Shown: positions 37,337 through 46,633, counted from the first letter of the stretch. The stretch: DNA of 64,000 nucleotides from Acinetobacter seifertii (GCF_000368065.1 NZ_KB851203.1:1-64000); one strand, 5' to 3'. Numbers and translations: made by a program. The notes: generated from the sequence alone by a model not told the origin.

Positions 37337-38602
37337 ATGTCAGACACCCATATTCCACTTCCTGAACGCCTGCGCCCGAGAGATTTGTCTGAAATTATTG
37401 GGCAAGATCATTTGTTAGGTGAACACGCACCACTGCGTCAAATGATTGATCAGGGGCATTTACCTTCTATTATTTTTTGGGGACCGCCAGGTGTTGGTAA
37501 AACAACAATTGCTTTACTTTTGGCGCAAGCAATAGACCGCCCATTTGTGAGTTTGTCTGCTCTGAATACGGGCGTAAAAGAATTACGTGAAGTAATTGCA
37601 GAAAGTGGTGACTTACTAACACCAGTCGTTTTTATTGATGAAATCCATCGCTTTAATAAATCACAGCAAGATGCATTACTAGGGGCTGTAGAAAAAGGAA
37701 AAATTACCTTAATAGGTGCGACCACAGAAAACCCGTCTTTTGAAGTCAATAGTGCGCTTTTATCTCGTTGTCAGGTCTATACCTTAAACAGTTTAGACAG
37801 CGAGGCAATTCAAACGCTACTCAACAATGCTCTCCAAGCCGATAAATTCTTAAAAGAACGTTACATTCATATTGAAGAGTACGATGCCCTTTTGCAGTTT
37901 GCAGCAGGCGATGCCCGTAAAGCGCTTAATTTACTAGACTTAATTGCGAGTACTTTTGAGCCAGAAATTGAAAATACCATTACCAATGCTGTGGTGGTAA
38001 AAGTTGCCCAGCAAAACATTGCACGTTATGACAAATCGGGTGAGCAGCATTACGACCTCGTGTCTGCATTTATTAAATCGATTCGTGGTAGTGATCCAGA
38101 TGCAGCTCTGTACTGGATGGCTCGTATGCTTAAAGGCGGAGAAGATCCAGTTTTTATTGCAAGACGTATGTTGATTGCAGCCTCAGAAGACATTGGGAAT
38201 TCGAATCCAAATGCGCTTTTACTTGCAGGTGAATGTTTCCGCTCTGTTCAAGCAGTGGGTATGCCTGAAGGCCGAATTATTTTGGGCCAAACCGCGGTTT
38301 ATTTAGCAACAAGTGCAAAAAGTAATAGTACTTATTTAGCAATTAACAAAGCATTGGAACTTGCCGAGAAAACGGCAAATTTACCAGTGCCTTTACACTT
38401 GAGAAATGCACCAACCAAGCTGATGAAACAGCAAGGCTATGGCATCAATTATCTCTATCCTCATGATTACCCAGAGCACTTTGTGTTGCAAGACTATTTG
38501 CCACCTGAGTTGAAGGGAACCAAACTCTACGAGTCCGCGAGAAATAAGCGTGAGGTTGAAGGCGAACGCTTACAGCAACGCAGATGGCAGCAGGAACAAT
38601 AG
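37337..38602 (+). CDS. rarA: Replication-associated recombination protein A
   Basis: 421 aa AAA+ ATPase of the RarA/MgsA/WRNIP1 family, acting at stalled replication forks. Walker A GPPGVGKTTI is near residue 49. Walker B VVFIDEIHRFNKSQQDALL, sensor 1 GATTENPSFEVN and the arginine-finger region LLSRCQVY follow. The C-terminal tetramerisation part holds LPVPLHLRNAPTKLMKQQGYG. A decayed second copy of its 3' end lies downstream at 39660-39784. Confidence 0.95.
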   Translation: MSDTHIPLPERLRPRDLSEIIGQDHLLGEHAPLRQMIDQGHLPSIIFWGPPGVGKTTIALLLAQAIDRPFVSLSALNTGVKELREVIAESGDLLTPVVFIDEIHRFNKSQQDALLGAVEKGKITLIGATTENPSFEVNSALLSRCQVYTLNSLDSEAIQTLLNNALQADKFLKERYIHIEEYDALLQFAAGDARKALNLLDLIASTFEPEIENTITNAVVVKVAQQNIARYDKSGEQHYDLVSAFIKSIRGSDPDAALYWMARMLKGGEDPVFIARRMLIAASEDIGNSNPNALLLAGECFRSVQAVGMPEGRIILGQTAVYLATSAKSNSTYLAINKALELAEKTANLPVPLHLRNAPTKLMKQQGYGINYLYPHDYPEHFVLQDYLPPELKGTKLYESARNKREVEGERLQQRRWQQEQ

Positions 38603-38617
38603 TTTTATTGAGTCCTG

Positions 38618-39460
38618 CTATTGTTCCAATTCCTCAGTAACCTGACCATAAATCAGCAGGGTAAACACGCCTGTACCACCAATAATATTTCCAATGGTGG
38701 TTGGAATCAGGAAATTAAAAATATATTCACTAATAGAGGCATCTCCTTGCCAAACTAGATAAGACATTTCGGTAGAACCTACTACTACATGGGTAAAGTC
38801 ACCGAGTCCTATCAAATATGTCATGAAAAAGATGAGTAGGAATTTATTGCTAACTGAAGGCAGCATCCAGACTAGTGCAGCAATTAACAGCCCTGACATA
38901 ATACCTTTCAGCAAGTTTTCGGTCGCAGAAAAAGACGCAACATGATGTGCTAGCTCGTCGAGTGCCTTGTCAATATCGGGTGTAAACAGGTGAGTAGTGA
39001 GGAAAAATAAACTCGCTAAAGCTGTTCCAATGATGTTGCATAAAATCACAATCCCCCATAATCGGCCTACAGCTTGTAATTTTTCGAGAGTAAAGGGCTT
39101 GAATAGAGGTACAACTGTGGTGATGGTATTTTCGGTAAAGAGTTGCATATGGCCCAAAATAGCGATCAAAAAACCAATGGTATAACCGACATTGGTGATT
39201 AAATCGGTCCAGACTACATCAGCTGGAAGATAAGAAGCGATAATCGCCTTAAACACAAAAGAAAAACTGATGACTAGACCTGCCGCAATTCCTGAAAAGA
39301 TCAGTGCAGCCGTTGGCCGATCCAGCTCTTCAGCACCATCACGGCGGATAATTTCATAGACTAAACGGGGTGACAGTTTTTCATGTTCTTCGACTGCCAT
39401 TTTTTCACGCCAGCTTAAGGTTTGCTCGACCTTTTTTTCCTCTATTTCATGGTCCATCAT
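38618..39460 (-). CDS. Formate/nitrite transporter (FNT) family, YfdC-like channel
   Basis: 280 aa with six TM helices after a ~55-residue charged cytoplasmic N-terminus (EKKVEQTLSWREKMAVEEHEKL). FNT repeat features are seen in AALIFSGIAAGLVISFSFVF, AILGHMQLFTENTI and IIGTALASLFFL. The extended N-terminus fits the YfdC subgroup, whose substrate is unknown, rather than FocA. The gene converges with rarA and lies between rarA and a rarA-tail relic, so it may have been placed there by recombination. Confidence 0.83.
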   Translation of the reverse strand: MMDHEIEEKKVEQTLSWREKMAVEEHEKLSPRLVYEIIRRDGAEELDRPTAALIFSGIAAGLVISFSFVFKAIIASYLPADVVWTDLITNVGYTIGFLIAILGHMQLFTENTITTVVPLFKPFTLEKLQAVGRLWGIVILCNIIGTALASLFFLTTHLFTPDIDKALDELAHHVASFSATENLLKGIMSGLLIAALVWMLPSVSNKFLLIFFMTYLIGLGDFTHVVVGSTEMSYLVWQGDASISEYIFNFLIPTTIGNIIGGTGVFTLLIYGQVTEELEQ

Positions 39461-39659
39461 GCTTACTCCTCATAGAATAAATATTTTCTACTTATTATTT
39501 TTGTTTATTGTTAAGGCAGCATTCAGAATAAATCTAGTTGATTCATAACAGCTTTATGTATCTTTTTATAAATTGAATGATACGACGCTAAGGAAAATAC
39601 TATGCGAATAAAAGCAATTAACCAGATAGGACAGCTAAATATAAGAAGAGGTCGATAAA

Positions 39660-39784
39660 ACTTTGGATGACAAGACGAATTGCCGCCTGAGTTAAAGGGG
39701 AGCAATTATGATGAAGAAGTCAGAAATCGGTATAGGGTTGACGCTAAAGATTTACGGCAAATCAGATAACAGCAGTAACAATAA
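39660..39784 (+). pseudogene. Decayed duplicate of the rarA 3' end
   Basis: Ungapped, in-register alignment of 39660-39784 with 38478-38602 (constant offset 1182) gives about 83 of 125 identical bases by my hand count, ending on TAA against the rarA TAG. In frame it reads QDELPPELKGS against rarA QDYLPPELKGT, and later VRNRYRVDAKDLRQ against ARNKREVEGERLQQ. It has internal stops (at the rarA Trp and Leu codons), so it cannot be expressed as RarA. Upstream of 39660 similarity fades. Both copies flank the FNT gene. Confidence 0.7.
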
Positions 39785-39988
39785 TTAAAGTAAGGTATAT
39801 GTTCTCAAAGTCCTTATGAGTTTCATATAGTCACCTTGAGAAGCTTCAGAAATGACGGTTTCCACTTCAGCTTCGCTCCAACCTTGTTTCAAAGCAGAGT
39901 CGCTAAAATTAGATAAAATCACTAATGGATTTTCACCAAACTGTATCGAGTGATTCATTAATCTCTTTTCAGGCTTAAGTAGTTCCAT
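39785..39988 (-). CDS. Small protein of unknown function (67 aa)
   Basis: ATG 39988 (MELLKPEKRLMNHSIQFG) is preceded by GGTGAG; a start at 40000 four codons earlier is also possible. The protein is soluble and mixed in charge, with the central NFSDSALKQGWSEAEVETVISEASQGDYMKLIRTL looking like a helical pair. I do not recognise a family. The stop codon directly abuts the end of the rarA relic. No terminator is obvious. Confidence 0.5.
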   Translation of the reverse strand: MELLKPEKRLMNHSIQFGENPLVILSNFSDSALKQGWSEAEVETVISEASQGDYMKLIRTLRTYTLL

Positions 39989-40134
39989 AGGGCTCACCAT
40001 ACTTTAAATTTAATTATTGTGATGCAATTAATGTTTTTTTAGATTTTAGTGCTTTGCTTTTATATTGTGCAAGTAATAATTTAATTAAATATACAGATCT
40101 GTCTACTTTCCCTGAATTTTAGTGCCTAGAAAAT

Positions 40135-40164
40135 AAAAAACCGAGCAATTCAGCTCGGTTTCTT
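40135..40164 (-). terminator. purC intrinsic terminator
   Basis: CCGAGC (40141-40146) pairs with GCTCGG (40153-40158) around AATTCA. On the minus strand a T6 tail follows (A6 at 40135-40140 on plus). Confidence 0.8.
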
Positions 40165-40180
40165 ACTAAAGTCTGGCTAA

Positions 40181-40900
40181 TTAGATGTCAGATAAATCTA
40201 CGCCTAAACGAGCTGCAACTTCTTCATAAGCTTCAACAACACCGCCTAAACCTTGACGGAAACGGTCTTTGTCGAGTTTCTTCTTAGAGTCTTTGTCCCA
40301 TAAACGGCAACCGTCTGGAGAGAATTCGTCACCAAGTACGATACGGTCATGGAAAACACCAAATTCAAGTTTGAAGTCCACCAAGATCATGTTGCCTTCA
40401 GCAAATAATGCTTTCAATACATCATTTACTTTATAAGTTAACACTTTCATTTGTTCTAACTGTTCAGCAGTCGCCCAACCTAAAGCAATCGCTTGAGATT
40501 CGTTAACCATTGGATCGCCTAGGCCATCATCTTTGTAGAACAATTCAAATGTAGGAGGAGTAAGTTCTTTACCCTCTTCTACACCTAAACGACGGCATAG
40601 AGAACCAGCTGCATAGTTACGAATTACGCATTCAACAGGAATCATTTGAAGTTTTTTAACAAGAACTTCAGTTGGAGAAAGCAATTTTTCAAAATGCGTT
40701 TCAATACCCGCAGCAGCAAGTTTTTCCATGATGAAGGCGTTAAAACGGTTGTTCACCTTGCCTTTACGATCTAGTTGTTCGATTTTTTCGCCATTGAACG
40801 CAGAGGCATCATCACGAAAGACTAAAATCAGATGGTCGGCATTGTCTGTTTCATATACAGATTTTGCTTTACCAGTATAGAGCAAGGTTTGTTTTAACAT
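40181..40900 (-). CDS. purC: Phosphoribosylaminoimidazole-succinocarboxamide synthase
   Basis: 239 aa. It joins aspartate to CAIR in purine synthesis. The N-terminal [15 protein letters not shown] is the SAICAR synthetase ATP-site opening. [36 protein letters not shown] and LVDFKLEFG (SAICAR synthetase signature 2 region) follow. It is the last gene of dapA-bamC-purC, an order shared with many gammaproteobacteria. Confidence 0.97.
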   Translation of the reverse strand: MLKQTLLYTGKAKSVYETDNADHLILVFRDDASAFNGEKIEQLDRKGKVNNRFNAFIMEKLAAAGIETHFEKLLSPTEVLVKKLQMIPVECVIRNYAAGSLCRRLGVEEGKELTPPTFELFYKDDGLGDPMVNESQAIALGWATAEQLEQMKVLTYKVNDVLKALFAEGNMILVDFKLEFGVFHDRIVLGDEFSPDGCRLWDKDSKKKLDKDRFRQGLGGVVEAYEEVAARLGVDLSDI

Positions 40901-40936
40901 GAGGGAACCTTTTAAAAAAAAATGCCTAGTAAACGA

Positions 40937-41539
40937 CTAGGCTGGCCAATTTTGGTAAATCTGGTTTAACACTTCTGCCGCAACTTCAGGGCTTGCAAAA
41001 GTGTTGTCTGGATTAAAGAGAGCAAGGCTATGACTAGAGCCAACACCAGTCAGTTTAAGCACATAAGTTTTGTCATTTACTTTAATCGTCGCTTGATTAC
41101 TGCCTTGAGCGATGATGTTGTAATTTAACGTGCTTAGGGTTGCTTTGGTGTATTGCCAAATTTCAGCAGTACTTCCATCAATTTTTAACAGTGGGTTTTT
41201 ATTACCATCTGTTACAAGTTGAGGGCGACTAAGCGCGCTACCTGATTGAGCAGATGTATCTGCTGTATCACCTTGAGTTTGTTCAGGGCGAGGCAATGCA
41301 AAACGATTGCCACGCTTGTTTTCAAACTTCGGTGCGTGATCGATAGCGAGCTGGTCTACTGTTGGTGCAGGATACAAAGGCGTCGCTGGTCGTACAGTTG
41401 CATCGGCAGGATACTCAAGCGGGGCGAGTTGCTTTGCTTTTTTATAATCTAAAGAGTGATTATTGAGTGCGAAGCGACCACAGCCAGCTAAACTTAAGGC
41501 TGAAACTGCAAGGACTAAACCAAGACGTAATTGCATCAT
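40937..41539 (-). CDS. bamC: BamC-like outer membrane assembly lipoprotein
   Basis: 200 aa. Lipobox LAGC with lipidation at C20. The N-terminal mature stretch LDYKKAKQLAPLEYPADATVRP resembles the unstructured BamC segment that binds BamD, and one helix-grip-like domain follows (IDGSTAEIWQYTKATLSTLNYNIIAQGSNQATIKV). It is much shorter than E. coli BamC (344 aa), so it appears to have one grip domain rather than two. The position between dapA and purC supports the name. BAM complex, periplasmic face of the outer membrane. Confidence 0.75.
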   Translation of the reverse strand: MMQLRLGLVLAVSALSLAGCGRFALNNHSLDYKKAKQLAPLEYPADATVRPATPLYPAPTVDQLAIDHAPKFENKRGNRFALPRPEQTQGDTADTSAQSGSALSRPQLVTDGNKNPLLKIDGSTAEIWQYTKATLSTLNYNIIAQGSNQATIKVNDKTYVLKLTGVGSSHSLALFNPDNTFASPEVAAEVLNQIYQNWPA

Positions 41540-41551
41540 AAATTGCTCTTA

Positions 41552-42445
41552 TTAAATAATTCCCGCATCTTTTAGGGCATTGCGGAGAGGTTCGCGATAT
41601 TGCTCAGCGAGAGGAGTGAGTGGTAAACGAATACCAGTATCAATCAGTCCCATCTCATGTAGTGCCCATTTCACAGGAATTGGGTTAGATTCGCAAAATA
41701 GAATATTGTGTAAATTTGCAATCTTATTGTTAAGCGTCTTCGCTTGTGGCTCATCTTTAGCAATTGCAACCGCACATACTTCGCTCATTGCCTTAGGTGC
41801 AATGTTTGCAGTAACCGAGATATTACCATCTGCGCCAAGAAGCATAAGTTCCCATGCAGTTTCATCGTCACCTGAGTAAACAGCCATTTTGCCGTTTAAA
41901 GCATCGATTAAAGCTTTACCACGAGGCACATCACCTGTTGCGTCTTTAATACCTACAATGTTAGGAATTTCTGCTAAACGTACCGCTGTATCGTTTGACA
42001 AGTCTACGCCTGTACGACCCGGTACGTTATAAAGAATAAGAGGTAATTCAACAGCTTCGGCAACCGCTTTATAGTGTTGGAAAAGGCCTTCTTGGGTTGG
42101 TTTGTTATAGTATGGTGTTACAAGTAAAGCGGCATCAGCACCGAGGTCTTTAGCTGCTTTAGTTAATTCGATTGCTTCGCGGGTTGAGTTTGCACCAGTA
42201 CCGGCAATAATTGGAATACGTTTATTGGCTACACGAATAATTTCTTTAATAACCTGTGTGTGCTCTTCCATGCTCAATGTTGAGGCTTCGCCGGTTGTAC
42301 CGACGGCTACAATACTGTTTGTACCTTGTTCTATGTGCCACTCAACCAGCTTCTCAAGACCCTTCCAATCTACACCGCCATCTTTCAACATGGGAGTGAC
42401 AATTGCGACGATTGAGCCTTGAATGGTCTGTGCTTGCTGAGTCAT
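41552..42445 (-). CDS. dapA: 4-hydroxy-tetrahydrodipicolinate synthase
   Basis: 297 aa TIM barrel. It condenses pyruvate and aspartate semialdehyde in lysine synthesis. The Schiff-base lysine is K167 in IVGIKDATGD, with Y139 in LILYNVPGRTG and the GTTGE motif (49-53). An AGGA site precedes the ATG. It heads dapA-bamC-purC, with 12 bp between dapA and bamC. Confidence 0.97.
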   Translation of the reverse strand: MTQQAQTIQGSIVAIVTPMLKDGGVDWKGLEKLVEWHIEQGTNSIVAVGTTGEASTLSMEEHTQVIKEIIRVANKRIPIIAGTGANSTREAIELTKAAKDLGADAALLVTPYYNKPTQEGLFQHYKAVAEAVELPLILYNVPGRTGVDLSNDTAVRLAEIPNIVGIKDATGDVPRGKALIDALNGKMAVYSGDDETAWELMLLGADGNISVTANIAPKAMSEVCAVAIAKDEPQAKTLNNKIANLHNILFCESNPIPVKWALHEMGLIDTGIRLPLTPLAEQYREPLRNALKDAGII

Positions 42446-42774
42446 TTTAAAAAATATCCTATTTATCCATCCGAATCTGAGGTAAGAAAAACAAAATGTG
42501 GGATGGTTGCAGTATTTTGATTGTCCAGTTCTAACAATAACAGATTGTTGAATGACAATTATGCAAATTATGACTGATCAGACGCATAAGAACAATATGC
42601 TTAACTGATAAACCCTATGTAAACTTGAGCAAAACATAGAATGCCAATTTGATCATTTCAAGTAAAAGACAGTAAATATGACAATATGGTTCAATTCTGC
42701 GAATCCTTACTTGCTACGGTCTTTTTTATGGCAAGATAAAATGCATATTTTTCCCGAATGGGACTTAAGATGGC
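42446..42774. other. Divergent intergenic region dapA/pncA with a small overlapping ORF
   Basis: 329 bases holding the promoters of both genes. A 47-codon ORF (ATG 42678 to TGA 42821) runs into the pncA start in another frame. It encodes a Trp-rich peptide (IWFNSANPYLLRSFLWQDKM...) but has no good ribosome binding site and no recognised family, so I do not call it a gene. Confidence 0.35.
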
Positions 42775-43419
42775 ATGAAAATGAAGAAACAACCACAAAA
42801 TTCGGCTTTAGTCGTAGTTGATGTACAAAATGGTTTTACGCCGGGTGGAAATTTAGCAGTTGCCGACGCCGATACAATTATTCCAACCATTAACCAATTG
42901 GCGCGTTGTTTTGAAAATGTCGTTCTGACACAAGATTGGCATCCAGATAATCATATTTCTTTTGCTACCAACCATGTGGGTAAACAGCCATTTGAAACCA
43001 TTGAGCTCGATTATGGACCGCAAGTGCTTTGGCCTAAACATTGTGTAGAAGGTAGCCATGATGCCGAATTTCATCCAGATTTGAATATCCCAACGGCCCA
43101 GCTGATTATCCGAAAAGGCTTTCATGCTCATATTGATAGCTACTCGGCTTTTATGGAAGCAGACCACAGTACAATGACGGGTTTAACGGGTTACTTAAAA
43201 GAGCGCGGCATTGATACGGTTTATGTGGTCGGAATTGCTACGGACTTTTGTGTCGCATGGACTGCTTTAGATGCAGTTCAACTCGGCTTTAAAACTTTAG
43301 TGATTGAAGATGCCTGTAAAGGTATTAATCTGAACGGCTCTTTAGAACAGGCATGGCAAGCGATGCAGCAACAGGGTGTTGTCCGTATTCAATCGACTGA
43401 TTTGTTGAGTGAATGTTAG
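42775..43419 (+). CDS. pncA: Nicotinamidase/pyrazinamidase (isochorismatase fold)
   Basis: 214 aa. It hydrolyses nicotinamide to nicotinate for NAD salvage and would also activate pyrazinamide. The catalytic Asp lies in VVDVQNGFTPGG, the metal site in TQDWHPDNHISF, and the nucleophile Cys in VVGIATDFCVAWTA. An ATG at 42781 is an alternative start. Cytoplasmic. It is followed after 45 bp by a BASS transporter gene in the same direction. Confidence 0.93.
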   Translation: MKMKKQPQNSALVVVDVQNGFTPGGNLAVADADTIIPTINQLARCFENVVLTQDWHPDNHISFATNHVGKQPFETIELDYGPQVLWPKHCVEGSHDAEFHPDLNIPTAQLIIRKGFHAHIDSYSAFMEADHSTMTGLTGYLKERGIDTVYVVGIATDFCVAWTALDAVQLGFKTLVIEDACKGINLNGSLEQAWQAMQQQGVVRIQSTDLLSEC

Positions 43420-43464
43420 AGAGAGTGCTCATGTTGTTTGGGCTTTAATTGCGATTTGATATGG

Positions 43465-44412
43465 ATGAACAGCATGTCTGGATTATTACGTTTTACTCAA
43501 TTTGTTCAGAAAACGTTTGCTTTATGGGTCATCGTTTTTGCGGCTCTAGCACTATGGCAACCTGAGTTTTTTGTCTGGCTTAAAGCGTACATCCCATGGA
43601 TCTTAGGGATTATTATGCTCGGTATGGGAATGACCATGACCGTTGATGACTTTAAAGGGGTATTGCAAAGCCCTAAAGCGGTGTTGATTGGAGTGGTTGC
43701 CCAGTTTGTGGTGATGCCCGGTTTAGCATTTATTCTGTGTAAATTATTTGATTTACCGCCTGAAATTGCAGTCGGCGTTATTTTAGTGGGGTGTTGCCCA
43801 GGCGGAACAGCTTCAAACGTGATTACCTATATGGCCAAGGGCAACGTGGCTTTATCGGTCGCCTGTACATCGGTATCAACACTTTTAGCACCTCTATTAA
43901 CTCCTGCAATTTTCTATCTGCTGGCCAGCCAATGGTTAAAGATTGATGCAGCTTCGATGTTTATTTCAATTTTGCAGGTGGTGCTACTGCCTATTGTGAT
44001 TGGTCTGATTTTGCGAACTTGGCTTAAACGTCAGGTCGAGTCCTATATTCAAGTTATGCCGTTAGTTTCAGTGATTGCAATTGTCGCGATTGTGGCAGCC
44101 ATTATTGGTGGGAGCAAAGCAGCTATTTTTCAATCCGGCTTGCTTATTTTGGCGGTAGTGATACTGCATAATGGATTTGGTTATTTATTAGGTTTTACCG
44201 CAGCTCGTTTCTTTAAATTGCCTTATGCAGACAGTAAAGCAATTGCGGTAGAAGTCGGTATGCAAAACTCAGGCTTAGGCGTGGCGCTTGCAGCAGTGCA
44301 TTTTGCGGCTTCCCCGATTACGGCTGTACCAAGCGCAATTTTCAGCCTTTGGCACAATATTTCTGGTCCTGCGCTTGCCACTTATTGGGCAAGTAAACAC
44401 AAACAAGAATAA
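43465..44412 (+). CDS. Bile acid:sodium symporter (BASS) family transporter
   Basis: 315 aa from ATG 43465 (43474 is an alternative); an upstream TTG reading is less likely. About nine to ten hydrophobic segments. BASS motifs are [58 protein letters not shown] (the Na+-binding crossover region) and [18 protein letters not shown]. Bacterial members import pantothenate-like acids, pyruvate or other organic anions with Na+. The substrate is unknown. pncA upstream might be co-transcribed. A strong terminator follows. Confidence 0.87.
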   Translation: MNSMSGLLRFTQFVQKTFALWVIVFAALALWQPEFFVWLKAYIPWILGIIMLGMGMTMTVDDFKGVLQSPKAVLIGVVAQFVVMPGLAFILCKLFDLPPEIAVGVILVGCCPGGTASNVITYMAKGNVALSVACTSVSTLLAPLLTPAIFYLLASQWLKIDAASMFISILQVVLLPIVIGLILRTWLKRQVESYIQVMPLVSVIAIVAIVAAIIGGSKAAIFQSGLLILAVVILHNGFGYLLGFTAARFFKLPYADSKAIAVEVGMQNSGLGVALAAVHFAASPITAVPSAIFSLWHNISGPALATYWASKHKQE

Positions 44413-44441
44413 CTGTAGAAAAACATACATTGCAAAAGAAG

Positions 44442-44466
44442 GCCAAACGAATAGTTTGGCTTTTTT
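44442..44466 (+). terminator. Intrinsic terminator after the BASS gene
   Basis: GCCAAAC (44442-44448) pairs with GTTTGGC (44454-44460) around GAATA. A T6 run follows. Confidence 0.85.
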
Positions 44467-44589
44467 ATTTAAAGAATATTTTAGAGGAAGCTGAATTTAG
44501 AACTGGTATGTCTTTTGCTTTGAATTGATGCACTAAAAATAACGTGAATATCAACATAAATCGCAAAGAAAAAAATAAGGCTTTTTTTG

Positions 44590-45933
44590 ATGAACCAGAT
44601 TTTTAAATTATTTATTCCCATGCTCTCAAGCAATTTAATTCTAGTTTTAAGTGGATTGGTTGATATTGCTTATGTAGGGCATTTTAGTAATGACCATGTC
44701 GCCGCATTATCGGTAGCCTTATCTTTATATACAGTGATTTATGTTATTGGGATGGGTGTTTTGCAAGGTGTGATACTCAAGCTCTCACAAGCATATGGTT
44801 GCCACGACATACCCCATATTCGTCAAATCTTTATTCAAGGCATTTGGCTGATGTTATGTTCGGCATTGGTGAGTATTGGCTTGCTTTACTTGTTCCGTGA
44901 TTTACCAAAATTATTTGGTGCATCTGAACATGTGGTTTCAATTACTAAAAACTGTATTTGGGTCTTGGTATTTATTTTACCTGCGCATTTACTGATGCGC
45001 CTATGTACAGCTTTGTCTCAGGTCACTGAAAATGCGCATAAGGTTTTACTATCAGATAGCATTTTTTTCATTCTTAAAATTATTTTGTCCTATCTTTTGA
45101 TTTATGGTGTCGCTTCATTTTCAATTCCACCACTCGGTGCAATAGGGGCTTTGTTAGCCACTCTCATTGTACGGTGGTTTATGTTGGCTGTTTATTACCT
45201 GTTTTTCCTAGAGAAAAGCTACATTTTTATTGAGCAACCAGAACGTTCGGTTGAAGATGGCCGACAAAGTCTGCGTATGATTTTAAAAATAGGAATACCT
45301 ACCGCGATCATGGCGTTGATGGATGTTGTTGCATTTTGTTCGGTGGCTATTTTGATTTTGCCTTTTGGGAGTGTGGTGTCAGCAGCCCATCAAATTGTCG
45401 CGAGCACGGGTGGTTTTATGTTTATTTTTCCCTCCTCAATTGCCTCGGCTTATAGCATTTTGGTGTCGCGATCTATGGGCAGTGGCAACATGGAAGAAGC
45501 AAACAAAATTGCCAGACAAAGTATATGGGTAATTATGGCAGTGAGTGGCAGTCTGTCCCTAGGTTTATGGTTGGAGCGGGACTTAATTGTCACCTTCTAT
45601 TCAGATGATTTGGCTGTGCAGGTTTTGGCTGCATCACTGCTGTTAATTGTCTGTATATCTCATTTTCTAGATGGCTTCATGACCTTACTCACCTCTTTGC
45701 TGCGCTGTTGGGATGTCTCAATTTTACCCATGCTGATTTTTTTAGTCGTGGTGCTATGTTTCGGATTGGGTGGTGGCTGGTGGATGGCCTATAAAGGGCT
45801 GTATTGGGGGAGTCATTCGATTTCTGCAATGGGAATTTATGGTTTCTGGAGTATGGCAGTCATAAGCTATTTAGTAGCTTGTATATTGAGTGCTTTGTGT
45901 TTCCGTTTTAGAAAACAATTAAGAGGACTTTGA
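44590..45933 (+). CDS. MATE-family efflux transporter
   Basis: 447 aa from ATG 44590. Twelve hydrophobic segments in two repeats. The N-terminal LFIPMLSSNLILVLSGLVDIAYVGHFS is the MatE opening; repeat 2 starts near IGIPTAIMALMDVVAFCSVAILILPFG. The family exports cationic drugs or metabolites by Na+ or H+ antiport. Substrates are unknown, and this is not obviously AbeM. It converges with the DUF523 gene, leaving 15 bp. Confidence 0.87.
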   Translation: MNQIFKLFIPMLSSNLILVLSGLVDIAYVGHFSNDHVAALSVALSLYTVIYVIGMGVLQGVILKLSQAYGCHDIPHIRQIFIQGIWLMLCSALVSIGLLYLFRDLPKLFGASEHVVSITKNCIWVLVFILPAHLLMRLCTALSQVTENAHKVLLSDSIFFILKIILSYLLIYGVASFSIPPLGAIGALLATLIVRWFMLAVYYLFFLEKSYIFIEQPERSVEDGRQSLRMILKIGIPTAIMALMDVVAFCSVAILILPFGSVVSAAHQIVASTGGFMFIFPSSIASAYSILVSRSMGSGNMEEANKIARQSIWVIMAVSGSLSLGLWLERDLIVTFYSDDLAVQVLAASLLLIVCISHFLDGFMTLLTSLLRCWDVSILPMLIFLVVVLCFGLGGGWWMAYKGLYWGSHSISAMGIYGFWSMAVISYLVACILSALCFRFRKQLRGL

Positions 45934-45948
45934 TTGAGCAGACAATGG

Positions 45949-46419
45949 TTAAAGGGGATGTGCTGCTAACCATTCTTCAATTTCGTTTTCAGAAATCACT
46001 TTAAAACCATGGCGCTGTAACAGTGCTGTGGTAATCCCAACACCCGTAATCTTCTCGCCTTGAAAAGTACCGTTATAAATTTTTTGACTGCCACAAGATG
46101 GACTGTTTTCTTTTAAAACCACACAACTTGCTTTTATTTGCTGTGCAATTTCCAAAGTGCGGTAGGCGCCTTTTAAATATAGCTCGGTTACATCTAAACC
46201 AGATGAATCAGTAATTTTTGCCTTGCCATCAAGCACATCTTGACCTGTTCCTCCCACAATTTCTGCGGGTAGACGAGGGGTGCTAAATCCACCTAATAAC
46301 TCTGGGCAAAGTGCGTGGGCTTTTTTATTTAAAAATAATTGCTGAAGTGTAGTGTGCAGGCATGATTGACCATCATAACGTACAGGTTCACCAATTAAAC
46401 AGGCACTGATTAAAAGCAT
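45949..46419 (-). CDS. DUF523 domain protein
   Basis: 156 aa. It starts MLLISACLIGEPVRYDG, the DUF523 signature with the conserved Cys, and contains ALCPELLGGFSTPRLPAEIVGG and VLKENSPSCGSQKIYNGTFQG. The Cys residues (C7, ALCPE, SPSCG) suggest a metal or Fe-S binding site. Function is not established; the domain is also found in YbgA fusions. ATG preceded by GGCGGA. Confidence 0.9.
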   Translation of the reverse strand: MLLISACLIGEPVRYDGQSCLHTTLQQLFLNKKAHALCPELLGGFSTPRLPAEIVGGTGQDVLDGKAKITDSSGLDVTELYLKGAYRTLEIAQQIKASCVVLKENSPSCGSQKIYNGTFQGEKITGVGITTALLQRHGFKVISENEIEEWLAAHPL

Positions 46420-46523
46420 GAGTTTTCCGCCGTTAGAACTTTAAAAGCCATGTGAGTGTACCCAATGATTTATAAAATATGAAATCTAAATCAGGCGCAA
46501 ACAAACGGCGTAATTTGATTAAT

Positions 46524-46564
46524 AAATTACACAATTCATAATTAAATTATGTATTGCATAATTT
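46524..46564. promoter_or_regulatory. Tandem 21-bp operator pair upstream of hpd (IclR sites?)
   Basis: Two copies of AAATTA-N7-CATAATT(T/A) lie at 46524-46544 and 46544-46564, exactly 20 bp apart. The second sits in a perfect 12-bp inverted repeat (46540-46551 and 46557-46568) with a 5-nt spacer. The same element occurs as a 20-bp-spaced pair upstream of fahA. The IclR regulator encoded at 48060-48839 is the natural candidate ligand; that is inference. Confidence 0.65.
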
Positions 46565-46604
46565 AATTGTTTTTAGTAGCATCTGTTTTAAGGTAAATGG
46601 CCAT

Positions 46605-46633
46605 TGGAGGTCCAACAAGGATGTTGGCCTCCA
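46605..46633 (+). other. Strong hairpin in the hpd upstream region
   Basis: TGGAGGTCCAACA (46605-46617) pairs with TGTTGGCCTCCA (46622-46633) around AGGA, with one bulged base. No T-run follows. It could be part of a structured hpd leader; it is not a standard terminator. Confidence 0.45.

Noticed and set aside
39602-39658. 18-codon ORF with a good ribosome binding site just before the rarA relic
   Set aside because: Too short to support as a gene and in register with the decayed rarA frame, so probably part of the relic region.
46605-46633. Hairpin as an intrinsic terminator
   Set aside because: No T-run follows the stem.
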